From contig JAGHZY010000009.1 in the NCBI GenBank assembly GCA_017745175.1, positions 37,445 to 101,444 on the forward strand: 64,000 bases of DNA. Reading direction: 5' to 3'. The position numbers and the translations under genes were made by a program. The DNA comes from Sphingopyxis sp. Its GTDB lineage: Bacteria > Pseudomonadota > Alphaproteobacteria > Sphingomonadales > Sphingomonadaceae. Positions 25,212 to 33,692 of this stretch are shown here, piece after piece. Every line of letters begins with the position of its first letter. Position 1 is the first letter of the stretch. The notes beneath the pieces were generated by a model. It saw only the letters and a program-made list of their open reading frames with translations. It made no database searches and was not told where the DNA came from.

Positions 25212-26444
25212 TCAGCCGTCAGCAAGAAGCGGGAAGGTTACCGCCACCCGGGTGCCCTTGCCCAGGTCGCTTTCGATGTCGAGCTGCCCCTGATGGCGCT
25301 CGGCGATATGCTTGACGATCGCGAGCCCGAGGCCAGTGCCGCCGACTGATCGGCTGCGGGCTTCATCGACGCGGTAAAAGCGCTCGGTCAGGCGTGGCAG
25401 ATGATCGGGAGCGATGCCGTCGCCCTCGTCGCTCACCGACAGGCGAAGGCGCTGCCCTTCGCGTGCCATCTCGACGGTTACCGGTGTGCCCGGGCGGCCA
25501 TATTTCATCGCGTTCGAAATGATGTTGTGCGTGAGCTGGCCGAGCTGGGCGGCGTCGCCGAGCATCGGCTGTGCCTCCTTGCCGAAGGTCGCGACGATAT
25601 CGATCGGCCGCGCCGCTTCGCTGTCCTTCAGCTGCGCGATGGTGCCGCGCACGATCGCCGCGAGATCGACGGGGGTCGTCGGACGGCGGAAACGGTCGGC
25701 CTCGACCCGCGAGATCGAGAGGAGATCGATCACAAGTTGCTGCATCCGTCCGGCTTCACGCTCGATGATGGACAGAAAGCGGCTGCGTGTCGGGGCGTCG
25801 GTGTCGCCGTTCATATCCTGGAGCGTTTCGACATAGCCGAGGATTGCGGCAAGCGGCGTGCGCAGCTCGTGACTGGCGTTGGCGACGAAATCCGATCGCA
25901 TGCGGTCGGCGGCGTCGATCGCCGAATGGTCGGAGAGAATGATAATCCGCTGCCCGCCCGACAGAAGGGCGATTCGCATCGTCCAGCGCTGGCCGGGGCG
26001 GGGGAAATCGACGAGGTTGACCGTTTCGAGCGGACCGTCTTCGTTGATGCGAGCAAGCCATTCGGCGGCGGCCGGATGGCGGATCGCGGTCCGGATATCG
26101 GCGCCGACGATATGGCGCCCGAGCAGGCGGATCGCCGCGTCGTTGGCGATTGTGACGATGTTGTCGGCAACGCCGAGGAGCGGATCCTTCTCCTGATCAA
26201 TGAACCGCGCGAAGTCGGGATGGCGAAGGAGCGACACCGGCGCCGCCTCTGCCGCCGGCACCGCAGAACCCAGCCCATCGGGCAAGGACGCCGGAAGCGC
26301 GCTGTAGACCGTGCCGGCGGCGATGACGCCCGCGATTACCAGCATGGCGATCGAAAGCAGGTCGCCACCCGCCAACGTGGCAAAGATCGCCGCGATGGCG
26401 ACCAGCGTCAGGGCGATGACCAAGCTGGACAGACGATCGAACAT
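25212..26444 (-). CDS. phoR: PhoR-like sensor histidine kinase
   Basis: 410 residues from the ATG at 26444; no strong ribosome-binding site is visible. Two close membrane helices (about 7-26 and 29-47), a PAS-like segment (70-170), a HisKA H-box ANASHELRTPLAAILGYVET with His192, then N, G1, F and G2 boxes (NIISNAMKYGRPG, DEGDGIAPDHLPRL, FYRVDEARS, GGTGLGLAIVKHI). Architecture and short N-terminus match the phosphate sensor PhoR. No response regulator or pst genes lie in the window, so the phosphate role is by similarity only. Confidence 0.85.
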   Translation of the reverse strand: MFDRLSSLVIALTLVAIAAIFATLAGGDLLSIAMLVIAGVIAAGTVYSALPASLPDGLGSAVPAAEAAPVSLLRHPDFARFIDQEKDPLLGVADNIVTIANDAAIRLLGRHIVGADIRTAIRHPAAAEWLARINEDGPLETVNLVDFPRPGQRWTMRIALLSGGQRIIILSDHSAIDAADRMRSDFVANASHELRTPLAAILGYVETLQDMNGDTDAPTRSRFLSIIEREAGRMQQLVIDLLSISRVEADRFRRPTTPVDLAAIVRGTIAQLKDSEAARPIDIVATFGKEAQPMLGDAAQLGQLTHNIISNAMKYGRPGTPVTVEMAREGQRLRLSVSDEGDGIAPDHLPRLTERFYRVDEARSRSVGGTGLGLAIVKHIAERHQGQLDIESDLGKGTRVAVTFPLLADG

Positions 26445-26501
26445 GCGTCGCCCGCGTCGCACGAAGCGGGGGATTCGCGCAAGCGGCTTTGCGCGCGTTA
26501 A

Positions 26502-26528
26502 CGCTTTGGGCTGGCGTGTCCCAAAGCG
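26502..26528. promoter_or_regulatory. Inverted repeat between phoR and a Tat-exported protein gene
   Basis: CGCTTTGGG and CCCAAAGCG are perfect 9-base inverted arms with a 9-base spacer, in the 149-base divergent region. It could be an operator for either gene or a leader hairpin. No known motif is matched. Confidence 0.35.
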
Positions 26529-26593
26529 GGAAGGCGGGTGCGGCCGCCGGTCTTTTGCTTTTCCTTGATGCCTCATTGCGTTATGCGCCGACC

Positions 26594-27010
26594 ATGGAAA
26601 ACAGCGACATTCCCGCCGGGCGACCCAACGAAGAAAGTGGCGATGCCGTTCCGTCGCGCCGCAAGATGCTGGCGCTCGGTGCCGTTGGCGTTTCGGCCGC
26701 GCTCACGATCCGCCCCGCCTTCGCACAGACCGCCGTGTCGGTCATGAATTGCCAGATTCCCGTACCGGGTCCGACGGGCGCGGGAAAATATATCGACGCT
26801 GCCGGCAAGCTGGTGCCACCGGGAACCAACGGTGCGTTTCCGGGATCGGCCCGCCCGTTTACGGGCGAAGAGGTGAAGCGCGCCTTTCGCGGCCAGACGC
26901 TCCCCGGTACGACCTATAGCCAGTCGCAGGCCTATCTTCAGTATATCCGGCGCTTGCAGGCCGGGCAGAGCGGCTTTACCTGTTTCGCATCGATCACGAC
27001 GCCGCGCTGA
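26594..27010 (+). CDS. Tat-exported protein of unknown function
   Basis: 138 residues from the ATG at 26594 (MENSDIP). The N-terminus carries a clear twin-arginine signal: SRRKMLALGAVGVSAA followed by IRPAFAQT, cleavage expected after the AFA/Q region near residue 45. The mature part of about 95 residues is rich in Gly, Pro and Thr. It has two Cys (MNCQIPVPGP and GFTCFAS) and a helical C-terminal part (SQSQAYLQYIRRLQAGQSG). I recognise no family. It is divergent from phoR and followed by an FAH-family gene. The TatABC machinery that could export it is encoded at 45 kb. Confidence 0.75.
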   Translation: MENSDIPAGRPNEESGDAVPSRRKMLALGAVGVSAALTIRPAFAQTAVSVMNCQIPVPGPTGAGKYIDAAGKLVPPGTNGAFPGSARPFTGEEVKRAFRGQTLPGTTYSQSQAYLQYIRRLQAGQSGFTCFASITTPR

Positions 27011-27067
27011 TTATCGCTCCTGTTGGCGATGACGGTTTCCGCCGCGTCGTCAGACAAGGGAGTTTTC

Positions 27068-28069
27068 GTGAAACTAGCTTCGCTGAAGAGCGGCCGCGAT
27101 GGCCGCCTGGTTGTCGTTTCGGATGACCTCGCCTGGTATGCCGACGCGGGACAGATCGCGGTGACGATGCAGGCAGCGCTCGACAATTGGGCTTATGCCG
27201 CGCCGCGGCTGGCCGCGCTTGCCGAAGATCTCAATCATGACGCGATCCCGAAAGATCGTTTTCACGAACGCGAGGCGGCCTCGCCGCTACCGCGCGCTTA
27301 TCAGTGGGCTGATGGCAGCGCCTATGTGAACCATGTCGCGCTTGTCCGGCAGGCGCGCGGTGCCGAAATGCCCGACAGCTTCTGGCACGATCCGCTGATG
27401 TACCAGGGCGGCAGCGATGCGTTCCTCGGTCCGCGCGATCCGATCCCGCTGGGTGATCCGGCGTGGGGCTGCGACATGGAGGCCGAAGTGGTGGTCGTGA
27501 CCGGGGATGTACCGGCAGGAATCGATCCGGCCGCGGCGCGCGAAAGGATCCTGCTCGTCGGCCTTACCAACGACGTTTCCTTGCGCGGCCTGATTCCTGC
27601 GGAGCTCGCCAAGGGTTTCGGCTTTTTCCAGTCAAAGCCGTCAAGCGCCATGTCGCCGGTATTCGTCACGCCTGATGCGCTTGGCGACCGCTGGAAAGAC
27701 GGCAAGCTCCACGGCACGCTGTCGGTAGATCTGAACGGCGAGCCGCTCGGCCGTGCCGACGCGGGGGTCGATATGACCTTCGACTTCGGCGCGTTGATTG
27801 CCCACGCCGCAAAGACGCGCGACCTTGGTGCCGGTACGATCATCGGGTCGGGAACGGTGTCGAACCGCGATGCCGATGGCGGGCCGGGCAGGCCGATCAG
27901 CGCTGGCGGTCTTGGTTATAGCTGTCTGGCCGAGGTGCGGACGGTCGAAACGATCCAGCAAGGCGAGCCGCGAACGCCGTTCATGCAAAAGGGCGATACG
28001 GTCCGCATCTGGATGGACGACGACCGGCATCACAGCATCTTCGGCGCGATCGAACAAAGCGTCGGCTGA
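27068..28069 (+). CDS. Fumarylacetoacetate hydrolase-family protein
   Basis: 333 residues from the GTG at 27068, chosen because AAGGGAG sits 5 bases upstream; the in-frame ATG at 27023 lacks one. The FAH fold is shown by GCDMEAEVVVVTGDVPAG (metal-binding Glu), LLVGLTNDVSLRG, KPSSAMSPVFVTPDALG and GSGTVSNRDADGG. It has the layout of bacterial FAH-like hydrolases that cleave C-C bonds in aromatic or sugar-acid catabolites. The hmg/hpd genes of tyrosine breakdown are not adjacent, so the substrate is open. Confidence 0.88.
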   Translation: MKLASLKSGRDGRLVVVSDDLAWYADAGQIAVTMQAALDNWAYAAPRLAALAEDLNHDAIPKDRFHEREAASPLPRAYQWADGSAYVNHVALVRQARGAEMPDSFWHDPLMYQGGSDAFLGPRDPIPLGDPAWGCDMEAEVVVVTGDVPAGIDPAAARERILLVGLTNDVSLRGLIPAELAKGFGFFQSKPSSAMSPVFVTPDALGDRWKDGKLHGTLSVDLNGEPLGRADAGVDMTFDFGALIAHAAKTRDLGAGTIIGSGTVSNRDADGGPGRPISAGGLGYSCLAEVRTVETIQQGEPRTPFMQKGDTVRIWMDDDRHHSIFGAIEQSVG

Positions 28070-28076
28070 TAACAAG

Positions 28077-28104
28077 AGAGGGCGGAATTGCTTCCGCCCT
28101 CTTT
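28077..28104. terminator. Bidirectional terminator between FAH-family gene and tadC
   Basis: AGAGGGCGGAA (28077-28087) and TTCCGCCCTCT (28092-28102) form a perfect 11-bp stem with a TTGC loop. T bases follow on the plus side and a short T-containing stretch on the minus side. It lies between convergent genes. Confidence 0.8.
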
Positions 28105-28125
28105 CCGGTCGGGGGCCGTCGGGCG

Positions 28126-29172
28126 TCAGCCCTTGCCGCCGAAGCTTCCGCCCGACATCGCGTCGCTCAGCGAGCAGGCCGCCGGGCCAAGGATGACGAT
28201 GAACAGCACGGGCAGGATGAACAGGATCAGCGGCACGGTCATGATCGCGGGGAGGCGCGCAGCCTTTTCCTCGGCGCGCATCATCCGTTCGTTACGGAAC
28301 TCGGCCGAAAGCACGCGCAGTGCGCTCGCGAGCGGCGTGCCATATTTTTCGGTCTGGATCATGGTCGTCACCACGCCCTTCACCGATTCCAGATTCACGC
28401 GATAGGCGAAGTTCTCGAAAGCTTGACGGCGCTCGGTCAGAAAGCCGAGTTCGATCGACGTCAGCGCGAATTCTTCGCCAAGCTCGGGATAGGCGCGGCC
28501 GAGCTCCTTCGACACACGGGCGAAGGCCGAATCGACGGTCAGGCCGGCTTCGGCGCAGATGACGAGCAGGTCGAGCGCATCGGGCAGGCCCTTGCGGATC
28601 GCGTCGGTACGTTTTTGCCGCATATTGTCGACGAACAGGTCAGGCGCCTTGTAGCCGAGGATCAGGGCGCCCATCGTGTAGGCCGAGCGCTTGAATGAGG
28701 TGAGATCGGGCCACATGTCGACCCAATAGATCAGGAAGAGGGCGATGCCGCCGAACAGGATTGGCAGAACCATGCGGCCAAAAATGACTGCGACGGCCAA
28801 GTCCTTCGATCGGATGCCCGCCTGCGCCAGCTTTTGCTGCACTTCCTTGATCTGGCCTTCCTGCAGCACCTGCAGCCGGCCAAGGAAAGTGCGCATTCGG
28901 TCGGCCGTCTGATTCTTGCGAACCAGACGGGCGCGGCGTTTTGCGGTGGAGGCGGTAATGCCCGCCTTGAGCTGTTCGCGGCGGTCGTTCAGCGCCTTGA
29001 CGCGCTTGGTCATCGGATTGCGAACGGTAAGCGCGCCATAGATTGCGAAAAGGACTGCGAAGACGCCAACCGCCGCCAGCAGGGTCCCCGCCCACACCAC
29101 GTCGATGCCGAGCAGCGTCGGGCCGCTTTGAGCGCCCGAAAATGCCGAAGAAAGAAGGAGGCTGCTGTTCAC
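28126..29172 (-). CDS. tadC: Tad pilus inner-membrane platform protein TadC
   Basis: 348 residues of the T2SS F family. One N-terminal helix (about 22-45), a charged coiled region (50-110), a helix pair (130-175), the conserved LPDALDLLVICAEAGLTVDSAFARVS segment (quoted in part) and two C-terminal helices (LPAIMTVPLILFILPVLFIV). TadC with TadB forms the platform on which Flp pilins are assembled. It is the last gene of the cpa/tad operon, 13 bases after tadB. Confidence 0.92.
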   Translation of the reverse strand: MNSSLLLSSAFSGAQSGPTLLGIDVVWAGTLLAAVGVFAVLFAIYGALTVRNPMTKRVKALNDRREQLKAGITASTAKRRARLVRKNQTADRMRTFLGRLQVLQEGQIKEVQQKLAQAGIRSKDLAVAVIFGRMVLPILFGGIALFLIYWVDMWPDLTSFKRSAYTMGALILGYKAPDLFVDNMRQKRTDAIRKGLPDALDLLVICAEAGLTVDSAFARVSKELGRAYPELGEEFALTSIELGFLTERRQAFENFAYRVNLESVKGVVTTMIQTEKYGTPLASALRVLSAEFRNERMMRAEEKAARLPAIMTVPLILFILPVLFIVILGPAACSLSDAMSGGSFGGKG

Positions 29173-29185
29173 TTGTTATGCCCCT

Positions 29186-30154
29186 TCAGATTTCGAAATT
29201 GACCATTTTGGCCATGATGCCGGCACCGATGCTCATCCAGATGAGACCGCCGATCCCGGCGATCATCAGTCGCTCCTCATGGAAGAAACCCTCAAGATAG
29301 CCCGGGTTCACCGACCAGACGACGCCAAACACGAAGAAGGGTAGCGCGCCGACGATATAGGCCGATGCTTTCGCTTCCGACGACATGGCGCGAATCTTCA
29401 GTTTCATCTGGGCCCGCTTGCGCAGAACGTCGGACAGGTTGGCCAGCGTTTCGGCCAGATTGCCGCCTGTTTCGCGCTGGATCTGGATCGTGATGCAAAA
29501 GAACTGGAACTCCGGGGTGCCGAGCATGTCGGCTGTTTCCTGGAGCGCGGCTTCCATCGTGTTGCCGATGCGGATGCGTTCCACGACGCCCTTGAACTCC
29601 TCGCCGACGGGGCCGGGCAGCTCCTGGCTTACCACCTGGAAGGTCTCTGTCACGGGCAGGCCGGATTTCAGGCCGCGGACGAGCAGGTCGATCGCGTCGG
29701 GAAAGCGGCTGTTGAACTGCGCAACGCGCCTTTTGATCGCAATGCCGACAACCAGATAAGGCAAACCGAGAGCGATAAGCAGCCCGACCAGTCCGGCCAT
29801 CAGGAACGGCGCCCGGACGATCAGCATGCCGCCGGTGGCGACGACGAACAAAATCATCGACGCAAACATATATTGCGTCAGCGTCCAGCCCTTGCCGGTC
29901 CGACGAATGCGCTTTTCCAGTTCCTCGCGACGGGGCAGGAACTGGGTGAGCGTTGAGTCGCCCTTGCTGCCCGCCTGGATCGTCTTGCGCATCTGCGCCG
30001 CCACAACCGCCTCGGTCGAGGCTGCATGGCGATCCTTGACCGTTGCCAGCCGCCGCGACTTCGCCTTGCCGGACGAAGGTCCGCCAAGGAGGATGGCGAG
30101 GAAGGCAAAGGCCAGGAAGGCTCCGGCGATGATGAGGATGACTGGCAGATTCAT
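29186..30154 (-). CDS. tadB: Tad pilus inner-membrane platform protein TadB
   Basis: 322 residues. N-terminal helix (LPVILIIAGAFLAFAFLAIL), a charged linker (25-85), a helix pair (90-135), the F-domain core FPDAIDLLVRGLKSGLPVTE and C-terminal helices (ASAYIVGALPFFVFGVVWSV). It partners TadC. It follows cpaE after only 57 bases; in the usual order the ATPase gene cpaF sits exactly here, and it is absent. Confidence 0.92.
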   Translation of the reverse strand: MNLPVILIIAGAFLAFAFLAILLGGPSSGKAKSRRLATVKDRHAASTEAVVAAQMRKTIQAGSKGDSTLTQFLPRREELEKRIRRTGKGWTLTQYMFASMILFVVATGGMLIVRAPFLMAGLVGLLIALGLPYLVVGIAIKRRVAQFNSRFPDAIDLLVRGLKSGLPVTETFQVVSQELPGPVGEEFKGVVERIRIGNTMEAALQETADMLGTPEFQFFCITIQIQRETGGNLAETLANLSDVLRKRAQMKLKIRAMSSEAKASAYIVGALPFFVFGVVWSVNPGYLEGFFHEERLMIAGIGGLIWMSIGAGIMAKMVNFEI

Positions 30155-30211
30155 GGTCAGCGGGTGTCCGATTCTATCGCTTGGGGACGTGCCGGAGCGT
30201 CAGACGCGCCG

Positions 30212-31483
30212 TCATGCCGCCTGCTTCGTGCCCTTTTTGGCCAGACCGAGCTTGCCGAGCAGTGAGCTGCCCGACCTGCTCTTGGCCGGCGCCCTCTGCG
30301 CTTCCTCGGTTTCGACGTCTGCGCCATCGAGGACAAATCGCAGCAGATTGTTCCAGACTTGCGCCGACTTCGTTCCCTTGCAGGTTTCGGCATAGGATTT
30401 GCCGAGCTTCGCCGATTGGGCGACCAGCTTGGGGTCGAACGGAATGACGATATCGATCGGCCGTTCGATCGACGATTCGAATTCCTTGCGTGACAGTTCG
30501 CCGATGGCGCTCTGGAACTTGTTCGCGACCAGCACCACGCGCGCGCCGGGGATATTCTGCTTGAACCACGAGAGCAGGCGGATCGTGTCGCGGGCGGCGG
30601 CGAGCGTCACGTCGCTGACGAGCAGGATCGTGCCCGCTTCCTGCACGAGGTGCGGAAACGGGATCAGCACCTGCCGCGGGATATCGACGATGGTCATTTC
30701 GAAGGCGGTACGAAGCTCTTCCTCCAGCTGAAAAAAGGCCGATCCGTCGGTCATAACGGGTTGATGAATCGGCGCTTCGGCCGACAGCAGACTGAGCTTT
30801 TCCGACGCGCGTACCATGGCGCGCTCGATGAACAGCCCGTCGATGCGGCTCGGGTTATCGATGGCGTCGATCAGGCCGCGGCCCGGTTCGAGGTCGAGCG
30901 TCAGCGCGCCCGTGCCGAAGTGAACGTCGAGATCGAGCAGCGCGGTCTGGCGCCCTGCCTGTTCGCTGATGGCCCAGGCAAGCGACGTAGCCACCAGCGA
31001 CGCCCCCACGCCGCCGCGCACGCCGACGACGCCCATCATGTGATGCGGCTTGTCGTCGTGCATGTCGGCATGTTTGGGCGCCGAAAGCATGGCTTGCGCC
31101 ATGGTGAGCGATTCGCGCACCTGCTCGAGCGACAGCGGCTTCAGCAGATAATCCTGGATTCCGCTCGAAAGAAGATCGCGGTACAGGCGCACGTCGTTCA
31201 CCTGGCCCGCCGCGATCACCACCGTGCCGGGCTCGCAGACCTCGGCCAGCGCGTTGATGTCGTTGATCGGATCGCCCGATTCGGACATGTCGACGAACAG
31301 AATGTTAGGGCTGGCGGAAACGGAGAGTGACTGCACCGCGTTGCGCAGGCCACCCTTGTTACATTTTTCGATCGACCAGCCCATGTCGTTGGCGGCAGCA
31401 CGGATCAACTCCAGCGTATCGTCGTCGCAGACGAAGGCGTTGAAGGGATCGCGCATTCCTGCTGATTTGAAAGGAGCGTTCAC
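30212..31483 (-). CDS. cpaE: Tad pilus localisation protein CpaE/TadZ (ParA/MinD-like)
   Basis: 423 residues from a GTG at 31483 that overlaps the cpaD stop as GTGA, with GCGGAGG 6 bases upstream. The N-terminal receiver-like domain (about 15-140; ILFVDMSESGDPINDI, GIQDYLLKPLSLEQV) is followed by a MinD-type ATPase domain (150-385; GVRGGVGASLVATSLAWAIS, ALLDLDVHFGTGAL). The P-loop lacks the usual Lys residues of KGGVGKT, so ATP hydrolysis may be weak or absent, as in some TadZ proteins. By family it positions the pilus assembly at the pole. Confidence 0.9.
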   Translation of the reverse strand: MNAPFKSAGMRDPFNAFVCDDDTLELIRAAANDMGWSIEKCNKGGLRNAVQSLSVSASPNILFVDMSESGDPINDINALAEVCEPGTVVIAAGQVNDVRLYRDLLSSGIQDYLLKPLSLEQVRESLTMAQAMLSAPKHADMHDDKPHHMMGVVGVRGGVGASLVATSLAWAISEQAGRQTALLDLDVHFGTGALTLDLEPGRGLIDAIDNPSRIDGLFIERAMVRASEKLSLLSAEAPIHQPVMTDGSAFFQLEEELRTAFEMTIVDIPRQVLIPFPHLVQEAGTILLVSDVTLAAARDTIRLLSWFKQNIPGARVVLVANKFQSAIGELSRKEFESSIERPIDIVIPFDPKLVAQSAKLGKSYAETCKGTKSAQVWNNLLRFVLDGADVETEEAQRAPAKSRSGSSLLGKLGLAKKGTKQAA

Positions 31484-32121
31484 TGGCTGCCTCCGCTGGT
31501 GGGTGTCTTGGTGAGTTCGCCGGCACCGGTCTGGGGTTTGGTCCGATAGGTCTGGATCGCCCGCGTCGCCGCCGTCGGGTCGCTACCCGTGTTGCGTGCA
31601 CCCTTGATCAGGTCGTTCGGGTCGGCGACCATCGCGGCAAGGTTGCTGTTCGTCGCGCAGCCATAGTTCGACGAGGTCGAATTGGTCAGATTGATCGATG
31701 ATTTACTGTCCCAATTGGGGCAACCCGGCACCGACGCCGAAGCGCGGGTCACGACGATCCGCAGATGCCCTTCGGGCACCGTGCCGGTGGTCACGGGAAC
31801 ATCGGAACTGAGAAGCAGGCCGCGGCGCTCGACCATCGATCGGACGGTCGCCTGCGCAGCGCTGGCGCCATAGAGCGACGAGTCCTCGATCGCGATGCGA
31901 TCACCATAGCGGATGCCCATGGCATCGAACCAGCCCTGCAGGCGACCCTGTTCGCCGGGGGGCAATTCGCCGTTCGAGGCTGCGACGTCGAACTGGTAGA
32001 TGCTGTTGTTCACGACGGGCTGGTGGACCGATTCGAGGCTGCGGTTGCTATAGGCTGCGCCCGAACAGCCGCCGAGCGAGGTCGCCACGGCCAGGATCGT
32101 CCAAGTTGCAATTTTCTTCAT
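31480..32121 (-). CDS. cpaD: Tad pilus lipoprotein CpaD
   Basis: 213 residues from the ATG at 32121, with CAGGAG 7 bases upstream. Lipoprotein signal with lipobox SLGGC (Cys about 19). The CpaD fold follows: ERRGLLLSSDVPVTTGTVPE, HLRIVVTRASASVPGCPNWD and NYGCATNSNLAAMVADPNDL, the last two being the family signature. It is thought to help the secretin CpaC in the outer membrane. The gene lies in the conserved C-D-E order. Confidence 0.9.
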   Translation of the reverse strand: MKKIATWTILAVATSLGGCSGAAYSNRSLESVHQPVVNNSIYQFDVAASNGELPPGEQGRLQGWFDAMGIRYGDRIAIEDSSLYGASAAQATVRSMVERRGLLLSSDVPVTTGTVPEGHLRIVVTRASASVPGCPNWDSKSSINLTNSTSSNYGCATNSNLAAMVADPNDLIKGARNTGSDPTAATRAIQTYRTKPQTGAGELTKTPTSGGSQ

Positions 32122-32146
32122 CACTTTGCTCCTGTGATCCGGCGCT

Positions 32147-33691
32147 TCACTTGATGCTGAAGCCGGGTGCGGCGTCGCCAGCGCTGCGCGGGCGGTCGAC
32201 GGCGCCGGCATTCGTGTCGAGCCGCGGCTTGGGACGATCGCCACCGGTCACGCCATCGCTCGTCTGGTTGAGCAGCAGCCGCTGCAGATCGTTCGGATCG
32301 CGATAGGCATCGGTCGGCAGCTTGATGTCGTTCGCCGACACCGGCTGGACCAGATAGGGAGTCACGACGATGACCAGTTCGGTTTCGCCGCGGCGGAAGC
32401 TGTCCGATTTGAACAAGGCGCCGAGTACCGGCACATCGCCGAGGCCGGGCATCTTGTCGATTGCCCCGATCGAACGATTGTTCAGCAATCCCGCAATCAT
32501 GAAGCTTTCGCCCGAACCGAGCTCGACCGTCGTTTCCGCGCGGCGGATCGTTAGCGCGGGAACTTGGAAGCCCTGCATCTCGATCGCACCTTCGGTCGAC
32601 AGTTCGGACACCTCTGGGCGTACGCGCAGGCTGATGCGGCCGTTCGACAGCACTGTCGGGGTGTATGCAAGGCTGACGCCATATTTGCGATATTCGATCG
32701 TCGTGCCGGCGAAATTGCCGGGGATCGGGACCGGGAATTCACCGCCCGCCAGGAAATCGGCCGTTTCGCCCGAGATGGCGGTGAGGTTCGGCTGCGCCAG
32801 CGTGGCGACCATGCCGGACCGTTCGCCGATATCGAGCGACGCGATCAGGTCGAGGCCGAACAGGCGTCCCGCACCCGCAAGGCTCCGCGTGCCCGACGGC
32901 GTGGTGATCTGATATGAAGTGCCGAGGAACGGAGAATTGATCGGCAGGCCTGTAACAGGATTATAGGGGCGGGGTACGGGGCTACCGGGGAACACCGCGG
33001 TCGGGGCAGGGATGTCGGTAATGGTGCCCGGAGTCCGGCCGCCGAATACACCGCCGAGGAAACCTCCCGTAGTGTCGCGCGTCAGGACGTTGCCGCTGAT
33101 TTCCTTCATCAGCGAACGGTTCACTTCGGCAATGCGGACCTGGAGATTGACCTGGAGCGGCGTCGCCGTGCGCAGGCGCGACAGGACCTTGGTCTGTTCG
33201 CCCACGAAGGCCTGCACCAGGCGCTCGGCCTCGGCGGCGTCGTCGGGCGACTGGACCGTGCCGGTCAGCAGGACAAAGCCGTTCATCGGATTTGCCGAGA
33301 TGCTGGCATCGGGCATGGCCAGCGACAGCATCTGGTCGATCGTCTCGATATTGTTGCCGACGCGGGCGACGGTCGAAAAGACGACGCGACCGCTGGCATC
33401 GGTGGCATAAATGCTGGTTTCGCCGGGCTTCTTGCCAAAGATATAGAGCTGACGGCCCGAGCGGACCTGGACGTCGGCAACTTCGTCATTGGCGACGAAA
33501 ACGTCGGACATCGAGGCGGGGAGGCTGACCAGACGGCCGCGACCTACCGACAGCTCGATGCTGCCGCTCGCGTTCTGGACGGCCTGAGCCGCGGCGGGCT
33601 GCGAGGGCGCCGCGATCAGCGTGGCGGCCACAAGGCCGATGGCCAGGGTGCGCGCCAGGGCCGCCGCCTTGAAATTGGCTTTGCTGTTCAT
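32147..33691 (-). CDS. cpaC: Tad pilus outer-membrane secretin CpaC/RcpA
   Basis: 514 residues from the ATG at 33691, one base after the cpaB stop (TAA G ATG). Signal peptide to PAAAQA (about 36). N-terminal domain ELSVGRGRLVSLPASMSDVF and VYATDASGR-like strands, a BON-like stretch (FVLLTGTVQSPDDAAEAERL), then the secretin domain (about 260-450; ISGETADFLAGGEFPVPIPG, VPVLGALFKSDSFRRGETEL). It forms the outer-membrane pore for the Flp pilus. The C-terminal ~40 residues are polar and probably disordered. Confidence 0.93.
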   Translation of the reverse strand: MNSKANFKAAALARTLAIGLVAATLIAAPSQPAAAQAVQNASGSIELSVGRGRLVSLPASMSDVFVANDEVADVQVRSGRQLYIFGKKPGETSIYATDASGRVVFSTVARVGNNIETIDQMLSLAMPDASISANPMNGFVLLTGTVQSPDDAAEAERLVQAFVGEQTKVLSRLRTATPLQVNLQVRIAEVNRSLMKEISGNVLTRDTTGGFLGGVFGGRTPGTITDIPAPTAVFPGSPVPRPYNPVTGLPINSPFLGTSYQITTPSGTRSLAGAGRLFGLDLIASLDIGERSGMVATLAQPNLTAISGETADFLAGGEFPVPIPGNFAGTTIEYRKYGVSLAYTPTVLSNGRISLRVRPEVSELSTEGAIEMQGFQVPALTIRRAETTVELGSGESFMIAGLLNNRSIGAIDKMPGLGDVPVLGALFKSDSFRRGETELVIVVTPYLVQPVSANDIKLPTDAYRDPNDLQRLLLNQTSDGVTGGDRPKPRLDTNAGAVDRPRSAGDAAPGFSIK

Positions 33692-33692
33692 C

